Shown piece after piece: positions 23,310-32,639 of a stretch of 64,000 bases of DNA; the first letter of the stretch is position 1, and every line of letters begins with the position of its first letter. Below the pieces are notes generated by a model, which had not been told where the DNA came from, ran no database searches, and saw only the letters and a list, made by a program, of their open reading frames with translations. This stretch comes from Blastobasis lacticolella (lineage: Eukaryota > Arthropoda > Insecta > Lepidoptera > Blastobasidae): assembly GCA_905147135.1 (NCBI GenBank), contig LR990043.1, positions 22,631,584-22,695,583 on the forward strand, read 5' to 3'. A program made the translations under genes and the position numbers.

Positions 23310-23735
23310 GCCGGTCTTGATACGCCTTTTGAAGACCCTGAAGTTATAGTGCAAAGGAAAGACTTCGGTAGGGAGACTATATCGCATATTGCACGAGCGC
23401 GGTATCGCAGCTCGCGAAACCCGTACGTTAGTCGGATGGCAGGCATCTAGATTGTGTAGATTAAATCCATATCAAAATAGATAAAACATATGTTTTTTCA
23501 TGTGATAGGCAAAACGGCAAGCGGGCCACCTGATGGAAAGCGGTTACCACTGCCTATAGACATTAGCAACACCGAGACTATCGCCAATGCGTTGCCCACC
23601 TGTTATAGAGGTGTTACTCTGGCAGCAAAAAGGCAAATATCCCTCCACTGCCATAGCCACGGTTCCCCAAATTTCCACCCCATGGAGCTCTGGAAACCTT
23701 ACTCACCGGCAGAAACACAACACTATTTAAAAGAG
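23310..23735 (-). repeat. Two GCGGGCCACCTG-family fragments
   Basis: Bases 23,310-23,415 carry the CTTTTGAAGACCCTG, ATAGTGCAAAGGAAAGAC and GCACGAGCGCGGTATCGC part. Bases 23,490-23,735 carry GGCAAGCGGGCCACCTG through GGAGCTCTGGAAACCTTACTC to CACTATTTAAAAGAG, an almost full copy opposite to the one at 23,844-24,180. The two good copies form an inverted pair about 110 bp apart. Confidence 0.75.
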
Positions 23736-23843
23736 CATAATACAAGTTCTCAGTAATCTCAGTCACTGGAAATAATTAAGAGATTTGTAACAGCTAAAAG
23801 ATTCGTTCGTTCGTCCCCGAGGAACTCGAAGCAATATATTATG

Positions 23844-24180
23844 AGAGGTAGGGCATAGCGGGAATCCCGTTCGAATCGGAGCCGCTCGACTGGGGAAATA
23901 CCCTCACCTTACAGAATACCGCAGCCAAACAATACCATTTTAAATAATATTGTGTTACTGCCGGTGAGTAAGGTCTCCAGTGCTCCATGGGGTGGGGATT
24001 TGGGGAACCGTAGCTTTGGCAGTGGAGGGGCATTTGCCTTTTTGCTGCCAGAGCAACGTGTTATAGAGGTGGGCAACGCAGTGGCGACACCCCTGGTGTT
24101 GCTAATGTCTATAGGCAATGGTGACCATTTTCCAGCAGGTGGCCCGCTTGCCTGTTTACCTACCGTACAACATTAAAATA
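23844..24180 (+). repeat. Nearly full GCGGGCCACCTG-family copy
   Basis: It starts GAGAGGTAGGGCATAGCGGG and passes GGAGCCGCTCGACTGGGG, ATACCCTCACCTTACAG, GGTGAGTAAGGTCTCCAG, GCAGTGGAGGGGCATTTGCC and CTATAGGCAATGGTGACC. It ends GTTTACCTACCGTACAACATTAAAATA. Together with 43,441-43,790 this defines an element of about 340-350 bp with an A-rich end. I see no RNA polymerase III boxes, so calling it a SINE is uncertain. Confidence 0.75.
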
Positions 24181-24855
24181 ACTATTTATTTAATATTGTA
24201 CATGGTTCAAGATAACTCGAATCCACACAGAAGGCACGCCAAAACAAAGTGGAGCCACGGGAGATAAGCCATGTTATTGATTTTGATTCGCATGGTTATA
24301 AATCACGATACCAGAGGCGATATACCAGCCCATGACAGTAGCTGGTTTTTATCTTATTTCATTGATCCTGTAATAAACCGAGATATTTAAAGCAAAAAAG
24401 GTAGTGAAGGTCATGTTTCATTTGAGCATAAAGGGCTCCGTGAAACGTTTACGCTTTAGAATTCATTCGTTTTATATTCATTCAAGAAAGACACGATAAA
24501 ATGACATTATCAAACTCATGATCGTTGTTGTCAGACTTTGTAGTCTACCTTTGATTGCGCGTATGATTTCTAAACGCCTTTGATTTTCCTCCTTTATTCC
24601 TACATTCTGTAGGTAAAGTAAAATGGTCTTCTACCTACACATTCATCATCAATCAAATCAACAGATGTTCATCATATAAATAACCGATGTTACTTTAAGG
24701 CTCTGTTTCGCGTAAATTTCTTTGCTGTCAATTATTATATTAATCTCGGTAAAATATTCATTAAATAAAAGTAACAAATCACACCTAATTCGTCTACAAG
24801 AGGTTTCCATGAGCTTTCGATTGGGTGTAGGTAATTTAATCGCAACCTAGCCTAG
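24181..24855. other. Unassigned AT-rich DNA
   Basis: No gene or recognised repeat. Confidence 0.5.
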
Positions 24856-24856
24856 G

Positions 24857-24980
24857 CCTAGCACAAGTTGCTCTCGCGCGCGATAAGCGAGAAAAAGCGC
24901 GACATAGGTATTGCTATCTCTTTCGTCTTAGTATTGGGAGAAAGAGACAAACGCTTTCTCGCGGACACACTTGTGCTAGG
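24857..24980. mobile_element. 124-bp foldback element
   Basis: CCTAGCACAAG at the left is the inverse of CTTGTGCTAGG at the right. Inside, CTCGCGCGCGATAAGCGAGAAA and GCTTTCTCGCGGACACAC extend the symmetry. A target duplication is not clear. A small MITE is the likeliest reading. Confidence 0.5.
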
Positions 24981-25309
24981 GTCACTAAAGGCCCTTCTCT
25001 CTGCAATGCCGCATCAGTTCCGCTGTGGGCTAAACAGTGATCTAATCCTTTGTATAGGAGTCACGAGTGGGGGAAGTAAGACAAAGTGACCGAGTGATCC
25101 TTAATAGCACGTGACACTGCGATCGTGCATCGACGATCTACGCATGCGTGTAGGGTGGCCAATGTTCTAATTAAAGGGTATACGGTAAGTTGTATTTGTA
25201 ACCATGCTGTTTTGAGTAGCGTCTAAGACACTACTAGTTTGTATTTTCGATTTTAATTATGGTTTGAGGACGAGATCGCGAGGGCGAAGTAAATTGCTGC
25301 ATAGATTGT

Positions 25310-25800
25310 TAACAGGCACCAAGCAGCCAAGTAGGCCACCCATAGAGAAAATATTTACTAAAGTAATAGAGGAGACACCGCAAGTATTTTCTTTGAACCA
25401 CGCTTTGCGGTCCATGGACAACAGTGGCCGCAGTCAGTTCTGAGACATTGCGCGACGCGGATCAATCTGACAGTGGCTTGGATATTCAAAAAAACGCCAT
25501 CTTGTGCATTAAAAACTGTACGAACCATTCGAGGGCCAAAAATCAAGAAAATGATAACATTTCATCGGTCATTCTATGACTTAGCAGCCTCCCCCCGCAC
25601 CTCCCGCACGTGACAGGTTGGTACAATATTTTTGTTTGTGATGGCTGCTCTATTACGTTAGTAAATATTTTCTCTATGAGGCCACCTGATTGAAAGTGGT
25701 CATAGCCGCCTATGGACATCAGAGTCGCCACCAGCGCGTTGCCCCTCTAAAGCAACGTCACATATACCTCTTGAACGATCATAGTGCAAAGAAAACGTTA
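25310..25800. repeat. GCGGGCCACCTG-family copy interrupted by a hAT-like element
   Basis: Bases 25,318-25,340 and 25,679-25,800 (AGGCCACCTGATTGAAAGTGG, CCGCCTATGGACATCAG, TACCTCTTGAACGATC) are the two parts of one family copy, split by the element at 25,341-25,678 with an exact 8-base target duplication. Confidence 0.75.
25341..25678. mobile_element. hAT-like non-autonomous element, 338 bp
   Basis: The ends CATAGAGAAAATATTTACT and AGTAAATATTTTCTCTATG are exact inverted repeats, with near-perfect complementarity continuing to about 29 bases. The element is flanked on both sides by the 8-base direct repeat AGGCCACC (25,333-25,340 and 25,679-25,686). An 8-base duplication with short inverted ends beginning with CA is characteristic of hAT transposons. 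There is no transposase, so it must have been mobilised in trans. The duplicated site is part of the repeat copy it interrupts. Confidence 0.85.
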
Positions 25801-25869
25801 CATTTGGGAGTTCAATAAAGTAAGTATAACCAATGCGACAGAAAAACGTCAAACAACCGCCGTCCAAAG

Positions 25870-26050
25870 TATACAACATTTCCTAAACTACTAAACCAAT
25901 TTTAACGAAACACTAGCTTTCACATCTCAATAAAACTGGCTTTCAAATATAGAAAACTGCATCGAAATTCATCCATCCGCTCGGGAGTTACGAAGCCACA
26001 GATACACGCGTCAAACTTATAACACCCTCTTTTTTCGTCAGGGGTTGAAA
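25870..26050 (+). repeat. Dispersed repeat, CACAGATACAC type
   Basis: ACTACTAAACCAATTTTAACGAAAC, GCTTTCAAATATAG, GAGTTACGAAGCCACAGATAC and CTTATAACACCCTC occur in the order of 3,230-3,420. A GC-richer unassigned segment follows to 26,200. Confidence 0.55.
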
Positions 26051-26299
26051 ACACAGTCGTCTGAACACAGCGTCGCATGGCCACCGTCGCGGAGCGGATG
26101 CCGCGGGAACAGGAAGGCGTTCGGACTGTTACGGCACGGGGCGAAGTCCGTACAGTCCGAAAATAGCCCGGGAACCTAGGACCTCTAGCCAGGGTTCCCA
26201 CCTGTCCGGTTTTCGAATAGACTGCTGGGTTTTTTAATGAATTGTTGGCGTCAGACTCTCACCTATTAGAAAGATATAGTTTTATCCGTAATTTAATGT

Positions 26300-26540
26300 T
26301 ATTCCTACTGAACAAGTTGTTCGAATTTTACACGAACAACTTGTTCCTTGGAGAACCATGGTCAGATAACTGGTTACCTGTGAATTTTCTTTTCCCCCAG
26401 TATAACTAGTTGTTTCCGAGGATTAAATTTTCCCTACCGATAATTGTTTTATTTTACAGTTATCTATAAGGAAATTATATTCCTCAGAGGATTTTGTTTT
26501 CCTCCCAGAATTTTTTATGTAATCTACAAGGAAAATTTAA
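26300..26540. repeat. Palindrome-rich segment with GGAAA / TTTCC motifs
   Basis: GAACAAGTTGTTCG (26,310-26,323) is exactly inverted as CGAACAACTTGTTC (26,333-26,346). Downstream, GAGGATTAAATTTTCC, GGAAATTATATTCC, GAGGATTTTGTTTTCC and AAGGAAAATTT give repeated short self-complementary units. It is probably a degraded foldback element. Confidence 0.4.
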
Positions 26541-27180
26541 AAGGTTTTAGGTATTAGAACGGGAAATAAATTCTGATTAATATTTTTATTACTTACTACA
26601 CAATTACATTACTTAAACAGAAAATTAAAACAATTAGCCTTATAACTGATCTATTATTGTTATCGTCGTAGGTCCGTACTAGGTATCCGAAATTATTGTG
26701 CAATTCTATTTTTTTCTTGGCTTTCTTTTTAGAATTTATTATTGCTCTGTAATAGATAATAATTTATTAATTTTTCTGTATTTACGTTATTCTGATCGTA
26801 ACAGATGTTATGCACTTCATTCGTCGAGACGACAGACACGTTTGTGCGCATGACAAAAGCTGCGAGAAAATACATATTCCTTTTTTTTTAAAAGTCGAGG
26901 GAGACAAAACCAGCATCTGGGCTAACGGATGGTAAACGATCTGCATTTAATTGCAAGTCAAATAGGTTAATCGATTATTACACTTCACCGTGCTACGTAC
27001 GAGTAGGTACTTGTCGGTCACTAACACACGTTCGACAAATATTTATTTTACATACCTTGTCTCGTTTAAACACATTTTTTATGAAATATATACGAGTAAT
27101 ATAAAATATGACTGTGTTATTTTTTATACAATTGTACAATTATAACTAAATTTTATTGCTGTTAAACTGTATGGAAATAA
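26541..27180. other. Unassigned AT-rich DNA
   Basis: No gene or recognised repeat. Confidence 0.5.
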
Positions 27181-27224
27181 ATAAAATAAATAAATAAATA
27201 TGTATATGTCCCGTATGCCATTTA

Positions 27225-27455
27225 AATAAATAAATATGCCTTGCAATTCACACAGCGCCATGTAGCCCCATAGTAAACAAAGCTTGTATTATAAAGTGCT
27301 AGACAACTGATAAACTACTTACATACTTATTATACTACATAACACCCAGACCCAAACAAAACATTAAATTCAACATTTTAATTTCTGCTCGGCCGGGAAT
27401 CGAACCCGGGACGTGGCAGACCGACATAAACCACTGAACCACTCAGGTCATCACA
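27225..27455 (-). repeat. tRNA-headed SINE, minus copy
   Basis: Read on the minus strand, it has an A-box-like TGAGTGGTTCAGTGG, then a B-box GGGTTCGATTCCCGGCCGAGC, then a body with CACTTTATAATACAAGC and GGCGCTGTGTGAATTGC. It ends in an ATTTATTT run with (AAAT)n repeats at 27,178-27,240. The copy at 58,187-58,460 (+) shares the head and the body. Confidence 0.75.
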
Positions 27456-28200
27456 CATTTACACATATCCCGCCCTATTTAGTTTACCCAGTGTAAGTAG
27501 GTTTTAAATCGCGTTTTACCTGACCGCTACGTAGCCAAGCCCTACCAATTCCAACATTAACGTAATCTCCACTAGCCTGTTATTGACTAGCAACAGAATC
27601 CTTGTCCCATTTAATTATTAACACGCAGACACGATTGGTCAATCTAATCACAGGCGCCCAACACATTACACAAATCAAGCCTTGCAGTGTTATCTGGCTG
27701 CGCTGTGATGATTCAACCGTAACACTTGTATTCGGCTATCTGTGTATTTGTATAGCAAGTATTCACGCGACATTGAACCCGCACTCTGGTATCGGCAGGC
27801 AGGCCAAGGTCCGCAGATAGCATGAGCAAAGGGCGCTCGCTCCAAAGGGACTGGTGTACACGGTACACCGACAGCGCATAAGCGATAACCCCTTTTGTCA
27901 AATGACTGTGATATGACTAACGAATTGGGGTGAGTGAAGATTCCTGGGACACAATGAAGCGATAAATTGTCATTTGTCCAAAAAATATATACAAAAGAAT
28001 GATTCAGATTGTTTCCAATGAACTGCGTTTAATGATTTTAAATTACATTTGCTACAACACTACAGTTAGTTAAACCATAGAAATGTATGTAATAGTCACG
28101 CCCTTTTCATGTCCTATTTAGCGATAAAGTTAAAAAATACGAGTGGGTAATAAAATGTGAATGTTACGCCTCGTGTAATAATCATTTGACACAAGTGTTT
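27456..28200. other. Unassigned DNA
   Basis: No gene or recognised repeat. Confidence 0.5.
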
Positions 28201-28204
28201 TAAC

Positions 28205-28312
28205 ATTTGCATACGCCGAGGATCGGGCGAAGTGGAGAATTTCCTCTGCTAGGAAAGCAGACCCTGGCAGAGGTCGGGATAAGCGCTAGGGCTATGATGA
28301 TGATGACGATAT
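28205..28312 (+). repeat. GATGATGA-tailed retroelement end
   Basis: CGCCGAGGATCGGGCGAAGTGG, GCTAGGAAAGCAGACCCTGGC and GGCTATGATGATGATGACG form a small unit. The same unit occurs reversed at 41,464-41,565 inside a phosphatase intron. Confidence 0.65.
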
Positions 28313-29210
28313 TATCTACACTAATATTATCATGTTAAACTATCGTACCTATAATTTTCTCAATTTTGCTGAAAGTAAGCTGCGGTTATTTCTGTTACCG
28401 AGGATATCAAGCGGCGTGAAATTCATTTCACTACCTTCACATTTATCTATTTATATGCTTCAAACAAGAAAAAACATTCACATTTACAAACTCAAATTAC
28501 ATAAAAAAATATTCTGTTTAGCGAGGATATAATTCCATACAGCGCAGTTCACTCACCCTCAATCCACAGATAACGGCATAGTTCGGTATTCAGCTACTTA
28601 TACGGCCGACCAGAAATTCAAAGTGTTGTATTCCTAATGATAGTTATTTTAGAATAAATGGTATGGGAAATGCTGTATCATAAAATACTTCATTAAAATT
28701 TTGTAGATTGGCGTGATAAAAGTCTGCTTTCGAGTATGTTACAGGAATTATTAGTAGTTGTAGATGAACAAGAAAAATTTTAATCTGGTAAGACCATAAT
28801 TAAAAAAAATGTTTTTATACATATAATATGAGATGGTTTGCAGTCATACAGTATACATAATATCAGTAGTCAGCAAAGAATAAGTAGAAGAGACGAAGAA
28901 TACGCACTACGAGTTGACTTCGATAATAAAAACGAGCTAGTATTACTTCGGCAAATTGCCCGTCTTCATTACACAGACGCGAATAAGTGTAAATCAATTT
29001 AATGAAGATTAATCTCTGCCCACACCTACATAAGGCTAGTGTTTCCTAGGCGTGCGCCATGCAAACGTTGTTACGTCATATTTTCGATATTACGCTATCA
29101 AAGAAAATGAAATTTTGTAGACGTGATCCAGAAACTAATATCTGTGCTTATGGTATGTCAGAATACCTTTAAATATATCGTTTTAAAGTTACACGGCACG
29201 GTTGTATGGA
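28313..29210. other. Unassigned AT-rich DNA
   Basis: No gene or recognised repeat. Confidence 0.5.
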
Positions 29211-29214
29211 ATTC

Positions 29215-29625
29215 TTCGCGTGGTGTCCTATCCCTACCCTACCTCTACCTACCCTTTTTTTCTTGCCTATAAACCATCCTCTTGAATCACTCTATCTGTT
29301 GTTAAAAACCGCATTACAATCCGTTGTGTAATTTAAAATATCTAAGCGTACATGGATACATGGTTTATTTTCTTATCTAGTACTTCAGTATACCTTCTAG
29401 TACTTCAGTATACATTTCTTATCAGGTACTTTAGTATTCTAGTACTTCTGTCGACAGTTATCTATCCAAAAAGGTTGCCTGGAAGAAATCGCTTTAAGCG
29501 ATAAGGTCGCCTGTTGCTTCTCCTGCTGTTAATTTAAAGTACCCATTGTATTCCTTGATTGGGCAATAAAGCGTTATTTATTCATTCGTTCAGACTGCAG
29601 AAAGCGACTTTGTTTTATACAATGT
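29215..29625. repeat. 'CGCGACTTCG' family copy carrying an insertion
   Basis: Bases 29,215-29,361 and 29,592-29,625 (AGACTGCAGAAAGCGACTTTG) are collinear with 5,960-6,140. Bases 29,362-29,591 are extra and contain a LINE tail (next entry). Confidence 0.6.
29362..29591 (+). repeat. LINE 3' tail with CTAGTACTTCAGTATAC duplications
   Basis: GGTTGCCTGGAAGAAATCGC, TTTAAGCGATAAGGTCGCC and a terminal GGGCAATAAAGCGTT are the widespread 3' end of a lepidopteran non-LTR retroelement. Upstream, TCTAGTACTTCAGTATAC is present two to three times between 29,378 and 29,440. The tail interrupts an older repeat copy. Confidence 0.7.
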
Positions 29626-29934
29626 ACAGATATAATCAAGCTACATTTGTAAAGAGCGCGCTCGGAAACACTCATCACTCGGAGATCTACACATACGTTC
29701 TCAGTTTTCTATGAGCAATCGAATGGGAAACTACGTCTAGCGTCATGGTTTGCGAACAAACCAACGCCTACGACGAAGATCGTCACCTTTTGTTTTATGT
29801 CACACAACACACGCATGTCGCGACGATGATTGTGACTCTCAAGCAAAGTAAAACAAATTTAGAGGAAACACGTGGAAAATATAGAATGTTCTCAATAATT
29901 CCAGTGGAATATTTTTTATGCTACTTAGTGTAGT
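29626..29934. other. Unassigned DNA
   Basis: A 62-codon open frame (29,745-29,933, +) has no motif. No gene is recognised. Confidence 0.4.
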
Positions 29935-30080
29935 GACAAAGAAGCAGACGGCAAACCTGATGGTAAGCTGTAACTGTCGCCGTAACATCTACGATTCACG
30001 CATTTAGGTTGTAGGCAACAATAAGTTTTGTATGCAAGCTGAAGGCCTCTGCCCACTACAACTTATGATACCATAACCAT
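29935..30080. repeat. 'ACATCTACGATTCA' repeat
   Basis: Second copy of the repeat at 14,630-14,745, with CTGAAGGCCTCTGCCCACTAC and ACTTATGATACCATAACCATA downstream. Confidence 0.6.
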
Positions 30081-30304
30081 AATGTGTCAGGCATAAAATA
30101 TTCTTTGCACTATGTCCACTACTGTTTTGTTACCAACCCAGAATGAACTTGCAAATATTGTGGATATGCCCCTGAATACTGCGATTAGATGATGCGATAC
30201 TAAATAAACTTCGTCATTGTGAGCCAAGTTATTTTACATTATTGCAACATAATAATAAAACTTTGCTTTTGAAATTTGCTAGCTAGTAGATAACACGTCC
30301 TTAT

Positions 30305-30510
30305 TAAGAATAAAATAAAGTCGCTTTCTGCGTCTGTCTGACTGTTTGTCTGTCTCTCGTCCTAAATCACGCGACGTATTTTATTTCATGCGTTTTACCA
30401 TCATTTAAAGATTTTCTTCCGGAAGTTTTACATGTATACCTAAGTACATGCATATGGTAGTAATGAAAACCCGAGAAAACACGTGCGAAGCCGGGGCGGG
30501 TCGCTAGTTA
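30305..30510. repeat. 'AAATAAAGTCGCTTTC' repeat copy
   Basis: AATAAAATAAAGTCGCTTTCTGCGTCTGTCTG to GCCGGGGCGGGTCGCTAGTT. It is the best-defined right end of the AAAACAAAGTC family in this window. Confidence 0.65.
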
Positions 30511-30539
30511 GGTACACATAAATATCAAACTCTAACCCT

Positions 30540-30850
30540 TCTCCCACAGAAATCAAAATAAGATACCTTCTCCGCAAGAACTTCCAACTATGTAAGTCAA
30601 ATGTGAGACTACCATCCCCATGGGGTATCGCATCCGATGAAGCCTGAAAAGCCTTCCCGTCTACAGGCAGCCCCAAGGGGTTGTTTAGCACGTATGCGCT
30701 TAGGCTTTTTATAGCGAGTCGTGCATAACCAGCCTGCCAGCCGGCAGGTACTCTTTGAGAGTTCACTTCCTTCTCCCCTGTTAGCCCGGAGGATGCCCAT
30801 TTCCTTTGCGTTGTGGAAAAAAAGAAAATAAGAAACCACTCCGTGCGGCA
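30540..30850. repeat. Dispersed repeat, pair member
   Basis: GGTATCGCATCCGATGAAGC, CTGAAAAGCCTTCCCG, GAGTCGTGCATAACCAGCC and GAGAGTTCACTTCC are found in reverse order and strand at 39,195-39,425 in a phosphatase intron. The class is unknown. The open frames across it on the minus strand are chance. Confidence 0.6.
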
Positions 30851-31455
30851 TAACGTATGGTGTTAAAAAAGGGATTGAAAGTTTTCTTCTCTTCGCATAT
30901 TAGGTATATATTGATTTTTCATAGCAAACCTGTCAATATCAGCTCACTGAGTTTTATTAAACTGAACATGCTTACTTGTTTACTCGGATGTAACGATGGA
31001 ATAGTTTATCACACATCGGATGATGTGTGACGTGGCTGTGAGCTTGTACTTCGAACGTGCGACTAGCTAGGACGCAGAGAATCGGTATTCGCTCTTATAA
31101 CGTTAATGAAAATTGAAAATACAATACATCGTTACGTCTGTACTCATTATCATAAAATGTATCCGTTGGTATTCCGCTTTTTGAAACAGTTACAAAGTAC
31201 CAAGCGAATGTCATGTGACTGGTGTCGTACTTTGTCTTTTCAATAAAAAAATTTATGTACTGTTAAGTTTGTCAATTTCAACTTTGTTTCATTCAACTGT
31301 TGGATTAAATGCAACCAAAATACGAGTTTTGTGGATGTACGTATTCAATCGAGCCATTAGTAACAGTAGCAGAATACTAAAAACGTGTCAAAATTTGTAA
31401 ATTAGCGGAGTTTATGTCCTGCTACAAGATCACACCAATAATAATAATCATATAG
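30851..31455. other. Unassigned DNA
   Basis: No gene or recognised repeat. Bases 31,460-31,520 are a fragment of the SINE found at 44,287-44,518 (GGAGTCCGCCTTGACCACGATCC). Confidence 0.4.
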
Positions 31456-31541
31456 TCGCTAATATCCCAGTATTGCTCTTGCGCGCGAAGGCGCGGAGTC
31501 CGCCTTGACCACGATCCGTTGACGTTTTGACAAAATAGGTA

Positions 31542-31800
31542 GGTAGAGCTCGTCTAATCTAAAATGACGCGCCCCACTATCGCATTACCGCACACAAGCA
31601 AGTTTAAAATATGGACGCAATACATATACAAATCCCATTGTAATTGGTCATTCAGTTGCCGGTGAGATTCAAACGTAGGAGCACGCGTCGTTCATTGGCT
31701 CCCACACAGATGAAGTGTCGTTATCAATATTTGCACTCACACATCGAAATCAACTAACTAAGTAGTGGGGCGCGTCATCTTAGACTAGACGAGCTCTACC
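31542..31800 (+). mobile_element. TA-flanked MITE, copy 1 (259 bp)
   Basis: The ends GGTAGAGCTCGTCTAATCT and AGACTAGACGAGCTCTACC are inverted repeats, continuing through AAAATGACGCGCCCCACT and AGTGGGGCGCGTCAT with few mismatches. TA flanks both sides (31,540-31,541 and 31,801-31,802), as expected for Tc1/mariner-type insertion. There is no open frame for a transposase. Copies 2 (inverted) and 3 lie in introns of the phosphatase gene. Confidence 0.85.
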
Positions 31801-32460
31801 TAATTACAAGAACACACTCATCATTCCATGACCAATGACCATGGCTCTAGATCTAGAATTTAGATATAGTTAGCTAGATAAGACCGTTTAGCCCAGGGAG
31901 CTCATTTCACAAGCAGAGACAAAACAAAGAGGCACGTGCTAGCGCATCGTGATAATATTGTTAGACTGAGTGGACGTGACAGTTGGAGGCGTTCCATTTT
32001 TTACAGTATGCAAATTTGCGTGAACGTCTTCGACGACGAGATTAAGCTATGTCCAAAATTAGGAATTACATCCCTGTGCTACTTAAGTACTTGAAATTTG
32101 AAAAAAATTAAAAAGGACGTACATTTTTTACGGTATGCATATTCTTGTATCGATTACGTTTCAAGAGTAAGCGCTAAATATGCATTTTTTATGCGAAATT
32201 TTAAAATTTCCCAACTTTGACAAACATCCGTCCAGTCCAAGTACACAGTCGGTCCGTCTGCCGCCCAGAGGTGGCACGTCGCAATACTAGCAATAATTCG
32301 CATAAACCGCGCAACACGGCACGTTCTGCGCGTAAACGCTTGGACCAGAGAGCGTGATTAGCCACGTGGGGAGGCCGCCACAAGGCCGCTCGCGCGCACT
32401 TTGATCTTCCGGCCGCTGCGGGTAATCGCTGGCGGTGCTGGCCCCCCCGGGACCATCAGT
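31801..32460. other. Unassigned DNA, GC-rich toward the right
   Basis: Bases 32,220-32,460 are GC-rich. They extend a minus-strand open frame beyond the likely donor site of the candidate exon at 32,463-32,630. No motif is recognised. Confidence 0.35.
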
Positions 32461-32462
32461 AC

Positions 32463-32630
32463 CACCAATTTTAAATTGGGGTTCTAGCAACAGTTGTGCA
32501 ATGCTACAATGACAGTTTGGAAGAACTTGGACCCATATTGGTGTCTCTTCGTCGTTATGCTTGAAACAATGTGGTTTGATGGCAATAAGTATATTTAATA
32601 AGATTCCTATAAGTATAAAAGAACCCATTC
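32463..32630 (-). CDS. Candidate minus-strand exon, function unknown
   Basis: On the minus strand an acceptor-like TTTGTTCTTATAG precedes GAATGGGTTC, and a donor-like GGTG/GTACTG ends the segment at 32,463. The enclosed frame begins MGSFILIGILLNILIA, which resembles a signal or anchor, and continues through ETPIWVQVLPNCHCSIAQL. Upstream on the same strand two strong GTAAGT donors (exon ends at 34,474 and 33,998) could belong to 5' exons, one of them containing ATG plus hydrophobic codons. I do not recognise the product. Confidence 0.25.
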
Positions 32631-32639
32631 CTATAAGAA

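Noticed and set aside
30440..30851. 108- and 80-codon minus-strand open frames
   Set aside because: They span two different dispersed repeats, and the repeat copy at 39.2 kb does not keep the frame.
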